Source: Cymbidium sinense
Lineage: Eukaryota; Streptophyta; Magnoliopsida; Asparagales; Orchidaceae
NCBI GenBank assembly: GCA_021442155.1
Contig: CM038218.1
Location: forward strand, 61,222,268-61,286,267
Direction of reading: 5' to 3'
DNA length: 64,000 bases
In this document: positions 23,566 to 36,375 of the stretch, piece by piece
Numbering within the stretch: position 1 is the first letter of the stretch
Layout of the letters: each line of letters begins with the position of its first letter
Notes under the pieces: model-generated
What the model was told of the DNA's origin: nothing
The model's database searches: none
The model's input: only the letters and a program-made list of their open reading frames with translations
Made by a program: the position numbers and the translations under genes

Positions 23566-24707
23566 CAAACTATCAAAACTAATTCCAAAAATCAAACTCA
23601 AATCAACTCAAAATCCAATCTAAGCCTTTCAAGTCAAAATCTTAAACTTAGCCAAATCAATTTCAAATCAAGCCAAACCCTTGATTTTCTCTCATGATTC
23701 AATCAAACCTACAATCATGAGTCCAAATATAAATCCAAACTTCAATCAAACAATCAAAACCCAAGTCAAAAATCAAACCCAAAACCCTTTCATATTCTTC
23801 CCTTTGAATATGAAATTATCAAATGGATCAAACCCATTTGACTTCAAACCACTTATAAATGGATTTATATTTCAATCATAAGTCCATATACAAGATTAAT
23901 CAAGCTTAAATCAAGCTTTGACCAAGCCATTTGACCCACTTAGGCTCACTTGACCCAAAGTGACCTAAAGTACCCTTATGAGCCAAATTCTAATCATAAC
24001 CAAATTGGATTGAACCAAACTCATGTATCCCTCTCATCATGATCAACAATCATCATGGGATGATTAATCAATCAAATTATGTCAAACCAAGTCAAACCAA
24101 TGGGTTGACCAAGTCAACATTTAGCCCAAAATGAAACCTAACATAGCCAAATTCTACTATAGGCCAAATTGATTGAAACCATTGATCTAAGTTCACTCAT
24201 GACCTATGTTTGAACTTGACCAAGCCAAAATTTGAGCCTAACCTAACCCAATTGGCCACTTGACCCAAGTTGACCCATTTTGACCTAAAGGGCCAAAAAG
24301 TGTCAAAACTTGATCTAAGCCAAATTGATCCAAACCAATGGGTCAAGTTCATTCTACATCACTTGTTGAACTTGATCAAAGCCTCAATTGGCCAACTAGA
24401 CCCAACCTAGCCCAATTAACCTTAGATCCAACATGACCTAAAGGGGTCATGTTGAGCCAAATTTGAACTTAACCAAAATTGATTGGAAACAAAGTTACCA
24501 ATCCACTCCATATGATTAACCAAACCCAAACCTATCCTTGACCTACCCCAAATAGGTCAAATGGGTCAAATAGGTCAACTTGACCCATTTGACCTAAATG
24601 AAGTCATATGAGTCAAATCCAAAACTGTACCAAATGAATCAAACCAAAGCCACAAAAACATTTAAAATGGTCATATGAATTTGATCCAACCCTTGGTTTG
24701 ACCTAAT

Positions 24708-24723
24708 TTGACCTATTGGTCAA
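24708..24723 (-). promoter_or_regulatory. Paired W-box palindrome (copy C)
   Basis: TTGACCTATTGGTCAA is the conserved 16-bp palindrome with one changed base. It lies in a stretch (23900-24800) dense in TTGACC and GGTCAA. Confidence 0.5.
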
Positions 24724-25225
24724 CTTGACCCAAGTTGACCCATTTTGTCTTAAATGGGTCAACATGAGCCAAACCCTATCAAATGAATTCCAAATCTCAT
24801 GAAACTCGGCCAAACCTAGTTTCTCCACATACCCAACATATCCAAAGTGAAAAATTAGTAAAATGACCATTCTAGCCCTCATCCATAGAATAAATTTTGG
24901 CTTAATCTATGGGTAATTTGGTCATACCCTCTTCATATCCACTTGAGGCTTTCCAAAAAGCTCAAGGGGACCTAATGAGGAGTGGTGCACCCAACCCAAT
25001 GGGTTTGGGATAGCCCAATTGGTCCTTAGACCAAACTCGACCACATGGGTCAAAACTCAAAATTCAAAATCCCTCTCCCGCTCAAATTCAAGCACATGGG
25101 AGGTTGGCAATTCACTCTTTGGCTCAAACTGACCATGTGCACACTCAAAATAGCCAAAACAAACTCCCTAATATGATATATTGGATCAAAATGGCAAGAG
25201 GATGGATGACCATCCGATCCTTCAT

Positions 25226-25244
25226 GGGGGAGATATACTCCCCC
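25226..25244 (-). promoter_or_regulatory. Conserved G/C-tract palindrome (copy C)
   Basis: GGGGGAGATATACTCCCCC has perfect 7-bp arms around ATATA. It is the best preserved example of the palindrome present in all five copies. Confidence 0.65.
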
Positions 25245-25852
25245 TGTCCTCTGTCGATTGAAGCTAAAAAACTCAGAGCAAGCCTTAGTGAGTAACCCCA
25301 AGCTTCTTAGAGAGGATTTGAAAACTCCATTTTTTGGTTTTCAGAGTTTGAAAATAGGGGAGGTCTATTGAAGAGCTAACTTACTCTTCACTTAATTTCC
25401 ATCCAATTGCTCTTGCATAGTTCATCAAGGACCTAAGTCGAGTGCACCCAAGCTTCCTTTGGAGTTCCCACAGCAAGGAAGAGTTAAATTGGATCAAGGT
25501 CGCAAGCTAGCTAAGGAGGAGGCGGTCCATATACCAATCCACTCAACCTCAAGTGCTTAAAACTTAAGCGAGGATTCATCTCTTTCGAATGAAGCTTCTC
25601 CAAGAGAATCAAGCACCGGTGATCACCTACTATAAGGTATGAGATTATTCGACCATTAAACTCAGTGTGGTGTGGAGCTTTACGAAAGAAATTTTAATCC
25701 CATGGATTTTTGACCGTTGGATGTGCCAATCTTTAGCTTTAGATGGTGTGGGTTGAGTTTGGTTTGAATCCAAGCTCAATCAAGCTTGAATATTCCCCTT
25801 GATCTTGGATGGTCTCTATTGATCAAGGGGAAGAACTTGAGAGATCTCAGTT

Positions 25853-25877
25853 GTCCATCCAAGCATTTTGGATGGAC
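25853..25877 (-). promoter_or_regulatory. Perfect 10-bp stem hairpin (copy C)
   Basis: GTCCATCCAA and TTGGATGGAC are separated by five bases. A degraded version exists in copy E near 55080-55105. It lies in the GC-richer segment downstream of the putative LTR promoter. Confidence 0.5.
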
Positions 25878-28800
25878 GATCGAGATAATTCTACATGTTT
25901 AGATATCTGTTATCCATTTTAAAACTGCAGGGAGATCTCTGGCCATCCGACCTTTGATTGGATGGCAGAGATCAAACTGTGTCGACTGCTAGTTGCTATT
26001 TTGGATTTGACGTTTAAGTAAATCCCTCACTGTGCGACGTGTGTAAAGCGCGCTAACTGCCACACACATCGCATCATGAGCTAGATGATTAGTTAGGATG
26101 TTTTAATTAATGCAAATTAATTTAGGGATATTCCAAAATTCATAACTCCCTCCAAAAAATTCAAAAAATTATGAAGCAAAATCCCATGGAAAGATAATTC
26201 AACCTAGAATATTTTAAAATTAATTTTGGATTTTGAATTATATTTTCTCTGAATTTGGGTTTTATTAAAAACTTAATTTTGCTAATTATATTTTTATTAA
26301 GCCTTTGATTAATCCCAAATTTCTTGGGTATGTTTTAGGGGATGACTTTTGTCTCCCCTAATTTTCTTTGGATTTATTGAAGGCTTGTTTAGAAGAATTG
26401 CATATGAATTTATTAATTACCCTCCTTATGTAATTAAGGATAATTAAGGTGTGATTAGTGATTTTAATCCATGATTAGGGTTGATTAAGGTCAGATTCGA
26501 TAAGTAGGAGGTCTATTGAATAATTTTGGGGCATTTCCCCTAACCTATTTCCTAAACCCCCTCTTCTTTCTTTAATCCTCTCTTAATTAAGGGTTAATTC
26601 ATTAATTATCCCCTTAATTAATTTCTAAAAATTCTAGAAAGTTTTAGAACTTAATTAATATACTTTGGGTAGATGCTTAGGTGTTTAATAGCCTAAGTTT
26701 AATTAAGGAAATCAAAACCCAATTGATAAGTATGAAAGGGTGTTTCGAAACTACTTAAGCTAAACCCCTTATCTTAATTAACTTTTAATTATGAGCCAAA
26801 TTGCATTAGGCCTTTTTCTTATTAGGTGCATTGCAAATTTAAATTCCTTGTGAGTTTTATGTCATCTCATTGGCTCATAATTATTTGGTTAATTATTCTA
26901 AGGTGGTGTAAGTAAGGGTTAATTAAGTTACTTAATTCATACCTTAACCTAATTAATGCATAAAAATGAATCTAATTATCTAAAATTAAAAAAAAATGTC
27001 AAACACATGTGGGAAGGGGTTAGGAATAGCAAACTCATCTTACCTTTTCAAAATTAAATCAAATTCCAAACTAAACAAAAATCACTTTGAATTCACTTTG
27101 ATTTATTTTAAACTTTCTTATTCTATAAGAATGTCTTTAGGATTTAAGTGAAGTGAACTTGTTTAAATGTTTTCGTTGCTTTAAATCTTTCCCCAACATG
27201 TTAAAGTTGTATGTCATGTGATTTTATGCATTCATAATTTTAAAATTTAAAATTTAAAATGAAATTGTTTTTTTATGTCAAATTTGAATGTGTTGGCTAA
27301 AGTAGAAATATGAATGGCTATTAGCACTACTAAATCCAAATTATTTTCAAAACATATAAATCAAACACTAAATATGAAAGTGTGCTACTTATACTTTAAT
27401 TATAAGCTTGCATGTGAAAGAATATAAAGGTATGCTTAACGTAGGTTTCCTTTCTTTCTTATGTTGGTATAGTTTTGAATAGGAATTTGGTGAGGTGTAT
27501 AGTTCATTTGAAAAGAACCTAACACTCACTTAATTTCATATCCTATTCATCCTTATGCTACCACTTAAGAAGGGCTTCCTATACTAGCATACATAAATTG
27601 CATAAATAAAATTAATCTATTAATACAACCTTTGCATTCTTCTTTTCCATTTCATTTCTTTTATACATATGTTTATTCTTAAGGAAAGTGATGTATTAGT
27701 CTAGAAAATCCCGAGGTTGCAAGGCTTTAAGTATCTCTAAGTAGGTCTTGTATCTTACACCTCTGGTTAACAATGGTGTTGTACTCACTTATGCCTTTCT
27801 TACTTTCATGTGCTTATATAAAAATTTGGATAAGGGAACCCCTTTCTACTCAAGAAAATCATGCATATTCAACTTCTAAATTTTCTTAAATGGATTACCT
27901 AGCATGATTATAAAGTGTGTGAAATACTCTCATTTGTATGTATAGATATGCCTAGGATCCATTCATATGCATGTTATATATGTTGGGAAAGAAATGAAGT
28001 AATGTGTGTTATGTGAATTTTGGTTCATTTTATTTAATCTTAAAATGCCTTTCTTTTTGAATAGGTTTGTTTAGAGTTCATCTAAACTTAGTGTTAATTA
28101 AAAGAGTTAATCAAAATATTTACCTAAATGAAACTAAAATGTGAACCTACTTTAGAAATTACTTAGGTTAGGGAAGAAAAGAGATGTTCTCTTCTCTTTC
28201 CCTCTCTTCATAACTTAGTAATTAATTGTAGGATTCACTTAAACCACATCAAAGCATGAAATAAAATCAACCCCAAAATAATTAAACAACTTAAATGAAA
28301 CCCTCCTCTAAGTTGAACATGTTTTTACACTTAGAAAATTTGAACTTAAGCCATAGCTAAGCATACCACACAAACCTTCAAAGCATACACATTAGCCTAA
28401 GTCACCACTTCTAGCTTTAGGTTAGGTCAGTGTATGGTTTGATGTTTGTTTTATTTTATGATATATATTTTAGACTGAATATTAGGGTGTATGCTCGTAG
28501 AATGAATGGTAGGATGCTCTTAGTCTAACTATTCTTTTCTGCAAGGGATTGTGCTTAAGGGGCGCTATCATAAATAAAAAATATAAATGCTTTTGCTTGC
28601 AAGTGCTTTATACCCCTAAGCATAATCCAATAGGCCAGGTGGACATAGTCACCTATGTGTGGGGTGATAAGTCCAACATATATGCTTGAGATTTATCTGA
28701 TTTGTTTTAGCTAATCTTTATTTTGCAGGTGTTAGTTAGATTTCCACTTTTCCTTTTCATGTAAATTTGTGCAATTAGGATTTTGGAATGATTGTTATAG

Positions 28801-28879
28801 GGATTAGGATAAGCATTGGTCATAGGATCCTATCTTATGACTACGTGAAGCCTTGGTGCATCTTCTTTCCAACCATCCA

Positions 28880-28954
28880 AAAGAAGGAACCAAAGAAGAA
28901 AGAAGAAAAGAAGAAGAAAAGAAGAAAGAAGAAAAGAAGAAAGAAGAAATGAAG
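28880..28954 (-). repeat. Purine-rich GAAGAAA tract (copy C)
   Basis: A (GAAGAAA)-like tract on the plus strand, hence a pyrimidine tract in the element's presumed sense. D (40974-41038) and E (58066-58135) carry the same; A and B hold a shorter C/T-rich version. It is followed by a conserved 'gacccccataac' block. Confidence 0.8.
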
Positions 28955-29025
28955 CTTGAAGACCCCCATAACAATGAATTCCTTGCTTAATTGTAATTTA
29001 ATTCATTATAATCCGGGTTGTATAA

Positions 29026-29085
29026 GGGTAGAGCTCGGCTACCCACATTTGATAATTTTGAGTTTATGCGGTGGTGCTCGACCAC
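29026..29085 (-). promoter_or_regulatory. Conserved twin-hairpin core (copy C)
   Basis: GGGTAGAGCTCGGCTACCC (29026-29044) and GTGGTGCTCGACCAC (29071-29085) are two perfect short hairpins about 27 bp apart. The first is preceded by TTGTATAAG. The pair is kept in D and E, and in part in A and B, while the bases between them vary. Confidence 0.6.
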
Positions 29086-31950
29086 AATGGCCTTTTATTC
29101 TTTTTATGATTAGCTTTATAAATTGATTGATGATTTTTTTAAGCTTTTGCATTAAGTGGCATGCTTTTTCTAGTTTCTTCCTTGCTTTATGTATGGCCTA
29201 GATATGGACTAGGCTCTTAAGGAAAAAAAATAAATCTTTTACCCAACTTAACAACTCAAATAAAAATTAAATAACTCATAACCTCACCTAAAGCTTAGGT
29301 TTAAAATAAAGATAAAAGAATTAGCAACCCCTTACATGGATGAGCATTTATTTTATAATATCATGCACAAATGCATCTTATTTCACTCTTGATTGGAGGG
29401 CTTCCACCTTTGAGAGCCATGGTGGAAACTCACTTCCTCCCTTCTCGCTGATTTTGGCCATAACTTTCTTTCTCATGCATTAGTCATATGAATCCTATTA
29501 GCCTGTGTCAAAAATAATTGTCCAAAATGAAAATAAAATAAAATTTGAATTGCATTAGATTTAGATCATTTGAAGCATGCCCCTTTACATGATCTAGTCT
29601 CTTTAGGGAGTGAGTTTAAGGACTTAGTCTCTTTCTAAATAAATAATAGTCTAGCTATCTTGCATAAGCATAAAGACTTGCCTACATGTATTTAAAGTTG
29701 TAAGAGGAGTTAGTTGGTGGCTACCCCCAGGTGGTTGTAAGTCCAAGATGGTGGTTTGTCCTTTCTTGTGAAGGCAAACCAATTACTCATTTTTTGCCTT
29801 AGATTTAGGTTGTGCTTCTGGCCCTCGCTGAAGCTCTCTAGATTTAGGTTCTGAGGTTGCTTCTCCCTTTGGTGGGCCATAAGCATAATTTCTCACCTTT
29901 TAGGCATTTTCTTAATCTTGTGTCAAGGAATCATAAGTCCTAAATTTCTAATGAAAAATGCAACTCAAACAAACTAATTCAATTTCAAAATTTTAAAGCC
30001 TAACTATAGGATAATTTGAGATGCTTGCTAGGTTTCCTAGCATCATGGGAATCTCTTACTTATCTTCCATTTTGGCTTCGATAATAACTCCCTCTTTTGA
30101 TCAATCCCATTTGATCTTTCAAAAATAAACCAATCGATTGATAGTCCTTCCTATTGAAATCTTTAAAGATAATGATCATTTACCTTAATTGAGAGTTTTC
30201 CTAAGGAATCTCCATTCCTTAGGATATAATTAACTATGCGGGCTTGCCCCTATAGGGAACTTAATGAACCCAATTTAAAATAAACCCTACTTTACTTTTT
30301 CATGTAAAGCAGAGGAAGAATCTCTGACATGTAGACCCATCTCCTTAGAGTCATTGAGGTGATTAGGTCCATTAAAGGGTAGTGACTTCTGTCTTTCGAG
30401 ATAGTACACTATTCCTTGATGATGTACTCGATCACCTGAATAAGTACATTTGTAGATTTATATGGCATCCTTAAAAAGATGAATTTTTATAGGTCTTTCC
30501 TCTTTCATTTCTCCCAACAGATTTGAAAGGCGACTCTCCTATAGGAATGAATTTTAAACCAACAAACACCTAAAGGCCTACCCCTAAATTAATTAAGGAA
30601 ATAAGGTCCATTTTAAACATTAATTAAGCTTATTAAGTAATTAATTATTTAATTAAATTCTAATTAATTTCTCTTGAAAAGTAAAGGAAATTTAGGGAAG
30701 AGATTAGAAAAAATTTCTCAATCACATTCCTTAAATCTCCCTACTATTAATTAGTGGCAAATGAGTCCAATTAATTAGTTAATTATTATTCCCATGCTTA
30801 ATTAGTCATTAATTAAGTTAAGAAAGTAATTAATGCTTGATCAATCAATTTTCCTAATTAATCAACTAATAAATTCTAAGAAAAATGGGGGAAGTATAGG
30901 TCATCCCCATAAGCAACCTCAAAAAATTTAAAATCAATTGGGTGATTAATTAGGAAGTAATTAGGTTAATTAAGTTTTCAATCAAACTCTAATTAAGCCA
31001 AAAATACTATTCAAAATTAATTAAGGATAATTTTAATGGATTTCCCTCTAAAATACCTTTAAAATGAACCATCATTTATATTTTTTGGATTTTTCTACAA
31101 TTAGTTATGAATTATAGAAGTTTCAACCATAAAAACTAATTAAATAACCTAATTAAGCCTTAATCCTGTCGGTGCCATGTGTCGCCATGGGATTGGCTAT
31201 TAAAGTTATCACATCCATAAGAACTGATGGCGTTCCTGGTAAAAGATCTACGATCAAACTCGGCTAAGGGGGTTTAAACATGGATCTTACATGATCTCAA
31301 ATGCTTGTTCCAATCATGTGGAAAGGATGGCCCGTGATCTCTCCTCCTAAGAGCGATGAACGACAGAGCCTGTCTGCCATGGATCACTAGATCCGAGCTC
31401 ACCCGAGCTCGAATTCACTCCAAAATCAACCCACACCTTCGCGTGAAGGATCCACGAAGATCCAACGGCTAGGATGGGCTCACATGCGAATTCCCTTCAC
31501 AAAAGACCAACCCATTTTAAGCTAGAGCTTAAATTTAATGGAAATACCTCACTAGAGCTAAGACCTGTGGTTCACACTCTTGAGGAAGCTCCATTTGGTA
31601 GAGATGAGTCCTAACAACAATTAGATTAGTTCCACTCGGATTGCTCAGAAGGCCAAGGATCGAGCTTTAGAGTTTCAGTCTTGATCAAAGTCCATCCTCC
31701 TATGGCTTTGGAGCTTGGGATTTGACTTAGGTGGCTTTGACGATGTGCGTGGAAGGTGTGTGTAAGAGGAATTGAAGTTTGATTGAGCAATGAAGAAGTT
31801 GGAACCAGATGTGAGCTCCCCTATTTTGGTTTTGCATGAGAAGAGGAATTCTGAAGTGTGGAAGGCTTGTAAATGCTCTGAGGAGTGCTAGGACATTTTA
31901 TTTCACTCTTGGGAGCTTAGACAAATTGAATGCAGGTGAAATCTAGTTTG

Positions 31951-31975
31951 AATTGAGGGGGGTATATCCTCAATT
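31951..31975 (+). promoter_or_regulatory. Conserved G/C-tract palindrome (copy B)
   Basis: In B the palindrome has extended arms: AATTGAGG on the left and CCTCAATT on the right around GGGGTATAT. It is the B counterpart of the hairpin in A, C, D and E. Confidence 0.6.
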
Positions 31976-32473
31976 TGCTGAGGTGGACAGAAGGGATTTT
32001 CTTTTATTTTTTGGCCAGCTAGCCACCGCTAGGGTGCCGGAGTGGTCTCCATCATGTCTACGTGGCTTGGTTTGGTTGGAGGAATGCATGGGAGGTGGCT
32101 CAAGGTGGGATGTGGGATGATGGCTTCTTCCCTTATTCCTTGGGTCTTCGGCTTATAAGGGAGTCTCACCTCCCTTTGGTCCATGGTAGACTTAGCTCAC
32201 TTTAGGTAAGCTAGGTGGCTTAGGTGATTCCTCATTTGGGTGTTTGATGGCTGCCAAGGATGAGGGGAGAGTAGACTTGGCCAATTTTGGCAAAATCTCA
32301 CATGGGGAGGCATATCCAAGGGAAATTTACTTTGGACTTGGCTCCAATTGGGTTTGGACTGGTTTTGGGCTGACCTAGGATGTGTTTGGGTTTGGTTTGG
32401 TTAGCTTCCAAAGTCCCATGGGTTTTGGCTCAATTTGGTCATATGGGTTCAGATTGGGTCATGTTGGGTTAGT

Positions 32474-32489
32474 TTGACCAATTAGTCAA
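32474..32489 (+). promoter_or_regulatory. Paired W-box palindrome (copy B)
   Basis: TTGACCAATTAGTCAA matches the conserved 16-bp palindrome with one change, within a TTGACC-rich stretch (32450-33230). Confidence 0.5.
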
Positions 32490-33559
32490 ATTGGGTAAAA
32501 CCAAGGCTTGGGTTAGTTTCAAATAATGAATTGAAGAGTTTTGGTGCAAGTGGTTTCAATCAATTTATCCTAGGTTTAATTTTGGCTCATTTGGATTCAT
32601 ATGGGTCAAATGGGCTAAGTTGACCCATATGACCAAATTGGCCAAATTATCTTGGGTTGGGTGTTGGTTCAAGTTCAATTGGTTGACTAAAAATGATTGT
32701 AGGCTTTGGTTTGAATCAATCTGGATTTTGGCCAATTGACCTTTTAGGTAAATTTGAGCTAGGTTGGTAAATTAGTCGAGGTCAATTGACCAAACTGAAG
32801 CTTTGGTCATGTTCAACAATGAATCTGGAATGAACTTGTGCTATTGGTTGCAATCAATTTGGGTTAGATCATGATTTGACCTATTTTGGCCTTTTAGGTT
32901 AATTTGGGTCAATTGATGGTCAAGTCATGTTCAAACATTGATTTTTGGTTGATGTGAATCAATGGTTTCAATCAATTTGGTGTAGGATGAGTTTTGACTA
33001 GTTTGGGTTTCATATGGGCTAACGGTTGACTTGGTCAATGACTAAGTTGACTTGGTTTGACCTAATTCAAGGTAATTGATCATCCTAGGGTGATTGTTGA
33101 TCATGATATGCAGCTTGGATAGGCTTGGTTCAATCCAATTTGGGTTGGATTAGAACTTAGCTCAAAAGGGTCCTTTAAGCCACTTTGGGTCAAGTGGACC
33201 TAAATGGGTCAATTAGCTTGGTCTTAGCTTGATTCAAGTTTAGTTTAACTTATACATGAGTCTATGATTGAAATATAAATCCAACTACAATCAATTTGGA
33301 GTCTAATGGACTTTGGCTCATTTGAAGTTTTCAAGCTAAAATGGCTAACTTGGGCTTGACTTAGGTTGACTTAAGTTTGGTTTGATGATTATAGGTTTCA
33401 TTTATATTTGGATAGATGATTGAAGGAATGATTGATTCAAGAAAAATTCATTAGTTTTGACTTGATTTGGATAGGATTTGGCCAAGTCTAAGGAAATGGC
33501 TTAAAAGGCTTAAATTTAGTTTTGATTTAATTTTGGATTTGATTTTGGCTATTTGAATT

Positions 33560-33945
33560 TATATTTCATTTATATTTAAGAATATAAATGAAGATATAAA
33601 TGATTCATGAGAAAATCACTTGAGTTTGGGGTGATTTGGAAGCAACTTTGACCAAGCTCATGGAGGTAGGTCAAAAGGGCTCAAGTAAGAAATTAATTTA
33701 GTTTGATTTAATTTTGGTCATTGGAATGTGGGTTTCATTTATATTTGTGAATATAAATGAATATATATTTTATTTAGCAAGAAAATAATTGATTTTGGGT
33801 TGATTTGGATGGGATTTAGCCAAGCTTAAGGAGGTAGGTCCATATGGCTTAGGAATGGTCTTGGTTGGATTTGGATTTAGTCTGGTTTAGTTTTGGTCAT
33901 TTGGGTTTGAATTTCATTTATATTTGTGAATATAAATGAAGATAT
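33560..33945 (+). repeat. 175-bp tandem hairpin repeats (copy B, three units)
   Basis: Hairpins of the form TTCATTTATATT...AATATAAATGAA lie near 33565-33593, 33733-33760 and 33912-33940. The middle unit's flank has mutated into extra TATA-like bases. Confidence 0.8.
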
Positions 33946-34548
33946 AAATGATTCATGAAGGGGTCAATCAAATTTGGGTTGAATTGGGTGGAGATTTGGC
34001 TAAGTCTATGGAATTCAATTATAAGGCTTATGAAGAATTTTGGACTTGAATTTGATCATGGGATTGAATCATTTGAAGTTGGATTTGAATTAGAATTTGA
34101 TAGTTTGATTGAAGGATTGAATTGATGTTTAAGAAAATCAAATGAATTGGGATTGTTTTGAATTTGGTTAAGGCTAAATCCATAAGATGAAATCAAAGGG
34201 CTTAGGAAGGGTTTTGAATTTGAGTTTGATCATGGATTTCAATCAAATGATTTGGAATTTAGATTTGGATTTGGAATATGAATTGGAATTTGAGGTTTGG
34301 TTTGAGATTTGAATTTGAATTAGATTGTAGAAGGTGCATATAGATTTGGTTTTGGCTACAGAGTGGATGAATCTGAAGTCTTAAGGCATGGTCTAATCTT
34401 ATGATTAATCCTTTTAAGTCTCTAGGCTTAGGTTAAGTATCCACCTAATCACAAGATGTGTCTTGAGACTAAAAAACTCTTAGTGTCTATAGGAGTCATA
34501 GATCTATGCTGAGGAGGTTGAAGACTGAATCTAAAACTGAGGTCAACA

Positions 34549-34566
34549 AAAAGACTCCCAATAGGT
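34549..34566 (+). other. Possible decayed primer-binding site
   Basis: A primer-binding site should directly follow a 5' LTR. AAAAGACTCCCAATAGGT shows only the hexamer GACTCC in common with the tRNA-Arg type site that I recall for this lineage, and lacks the expected TGG start. It is listed as a weak candidate only. Confidence 0.15.
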
Positions 34567-34689
34567 GTGGTGTAATTGACACACCCACACATTAATTGGC
34601 ATTGGCAATAATCAATAGAGGGATAGCAATGATGAAAATGATCTTCACTAAAACCTGAGATATTGATAAAATCATGATTCTAGTGCAAT

Positions 34690-35035
34690 GCCACTCAACT
34701 TATGCCATGGGCATAAGAGAGAAAATAAGATTTAGTTGAAATTTCATGTCAAGGACATGAAGGAAGATCTGTTAGGGGATAACACATGCATTGAACATGA
34801 CATGTTAGAGGTTTATGCTGAGGGCATAAAATGAGGAATCTGCTAGGGATTGAGTATGTGAACTTTCCACTAGGGAAGCATGTTCAAGCTATCCCCTGGG
34901 GATGAGAATTTGATTTGATTTGATTTGTGATCATGGGGCTCCACTAAGGAGAGGATATGATTTGGTTTAAGGTAAAGCTGAGAGTATATCTACTGGAGAT
35001 ATGAACTCAAATCCGTTGGGGAATAAGGTGGATTT
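34690..35035 (+). repeat. Array of short inverted repeats in leader
   Basis: About ten short palindromes follow one another at roughly 20-50-bp intervals. They include CTTATGCCATGGGCATAAG (near 34700), CATGTC-AA-GGACATG (34745), AACATGACATGTT (34796), TTTATGC-TGAG-GGCATAAA (34812), AATCTGCTAGGGATT (34838), CTTTCCACTAGGGAAG (34863), ATCCCCTGGGGAT (34893), GCTCCACTAAGGAG (34937) and ATATCTACTGGAGATAT (34985). The arms differ from one to the next, yet nearly all stay self-complementary. There is no coding capacity. It lies just downstream of the LTR end of copy B. Confidence 0.65.
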
Positions 35036-35095
35036 AATATATGGATTTCTTTAGTTTGCTTAAGAAAGTATTTGCTTTGGATAAGAGTGGATTTA

Positions 35096-35692
35096 ATATA
35101 TGGACCTTGTCAGTGTGTGATGGATCTACTGAGAAGGGGGCTATATTAGCCTTGACCCATCTCAGATTTATAAATCTAAAGGAAAAGTCTACCATCTACA
35201 AGGTAGGACTAACCAACCTAAGGGTGACTACTAAGACAGTGCCGCTAGGGACTTACCTCAACTCAAAAATAGTTACAAATATCATTTTGATTTAATGGAC
35301 CATGTCGGTGTGCAATGGATTCACTAAGAAGGGGCTATATCAGCCTTGGCCTATCTCAGCAAAGGGATAGTCTAAGCAGGGTAGAGCTAACCAACCTAAG
35401 GGGTGCCTTTGCGTGCAAGTGCTAGGAAGAAAGCGCAGACTTACATCTTCCAAAGTCTGGAGCAAGCCGGGTGATCGATTGGTAGCACAACAAATTGAAC
35501 CCGACCTAAGGTTGCCCGTCGGTGTGCAACGGTCGTGCTGGAGAGAATGCGTAGTAGACTTACATCTTCCAAAGTAAGGATGACCACTAGGGTAACCTAT
35601 TGGTGGCATAACAAGTTGAACTCGACCTAAGGGCGACTACTAAAAGAATGCCGCTGCGAACTTACATCAACTTAAGAGTAGTCAGATGATTC
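35096..35692 (+). repeat. Degenerate tandem repeats in leader
   Basis: A unit beginning 'tggacc(t/a)tgtc(a/g)gtgtg' recurs at 35101 and 35298. A shorter motif 'cttacatcttccaaagt' is at 35441 and 35559, and 'gacttac(c/a)tcaact' is at 35249 and 35659. 'cctaagg(g/t)' plus 'gactactaa' also repeats. The small ORFs at 35041-35295 (+) and 35340-35609 (-) lie in this repeat and look fortuitous. Copy D interrupts the sequence at its right end. Confidence 0.6.
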
Positions 35693-36129
35693 AGTTGACC
35701 TCATTTTTAGGATGAGCTCTCAACTCCTCCATCTTAGGCATATGATTTCTCTTAGACTTTAATAGTTCCTTAGTCTTAAGACACATCTAGTGATTAGGTG
35801 GACACTCAACCTAGTGCTAGAGACTTAGAAGAGTTAGCCATAGGAATAGGTTATGTCTTAGGGGTGTTAGAAAATTTGCCTACCCTTTAGCTTGAACCAA
35901 ATTCTCACTTCCATCTTCTAAGTCAAAACTCCAAACTCATATCAACTCCAATTCTAACTCAAACCTTGAACCAATTCAATAGATTTTCTCAAATCATGAA
36001 TCAATTCCAAATAATTGAAACCTATGATTGAATCCCATGATTGGATTCCAAACTCCAAAATATTTTCTAAGTCCTTTGATTCCCTCTTATGGACTTAGCC
36101 TAAATCAAATCCAAATCAAATCAAATTCA

Positions 36130-36375
36130 AGAAATTTTCTCACAACCCATTTATATTCTCATTTATATTCACATATATAAATGAAATATAAATTGAAATC
36201 AATCAAACCAAATTCAAAATTCAAATCCAAATAAAAATTCTTTCCTAAGTCACTTTGATTCTATCTTATGGACTTAGCCTAAATCAAATCTAAATCAATT
36301 TAATTCAAGAAATTTTCTCATAACCAATTTATATTCTCATTTATGTTCACAAATATAAATAAAACATAAATTCAA
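36130..36375 (-). repeat. Tandem hairpin repeats (copy D, two units)
   Basis: Two units carry 'catttatattcacatatata'/'catttatgttcacaaatata' hairpins near 36155 and 36335. This is the smallest array among the five copies. Confidence 0.75.

Larger units (their letters stand above)
22370..30564 (-). mobile_element. Copy C: giant solo LTR nested in copy B
   Basis: The plus strand reads TGCTGGCCTCATTTTTAG at the left end and ...TTTTAAACCAACA at the right. The flanks are AACAT (22365-22369) and AACAC (30565-30569). Copy A has AACAC at the same place, so this is a 5-bp target duplication with one later change. Copy B's sequence continues directly on both sides. The length is 8,195 bp, with no coding capacity. 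Copies C, D and E share a stretch of about 70 bp near the LTR start that A and B lack, so they form a separate subfamily. Confidence 0.8.
30565..34548 (+). mobile_element. Copy B, second part (probable 5' LTR, 3' half)
   Basis: This part resumes at AACACCTAAAG exactly where copy C inserted and parallels copy A 14530-18754. It ends ACTGAGGTCAACA (CA at 34547-34548). It contains the promoter-like block GATTGGCTATTAAAG (31191), the palindrome at 31951-31975, the W-box palindrome at 32474 and hairpin repeats at 33563-33940. What follows is leader-like DNA of the gag-pol element on the same strand, with no target duplication. Confidence 0.7.

Noticed and set aside
25050..25301. ORFs of 83 and 63 codons on opposite strands in copy C
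   Set aside because: They overlap each other and the conserved palindrome, and are absent from the matching places in the other copies.
35041..35609. ORFs of 84 and 89 codons in the leader
   Set aside because: They lie in degenerate tandem repeats, on opposite strands, with no recognisable domain.
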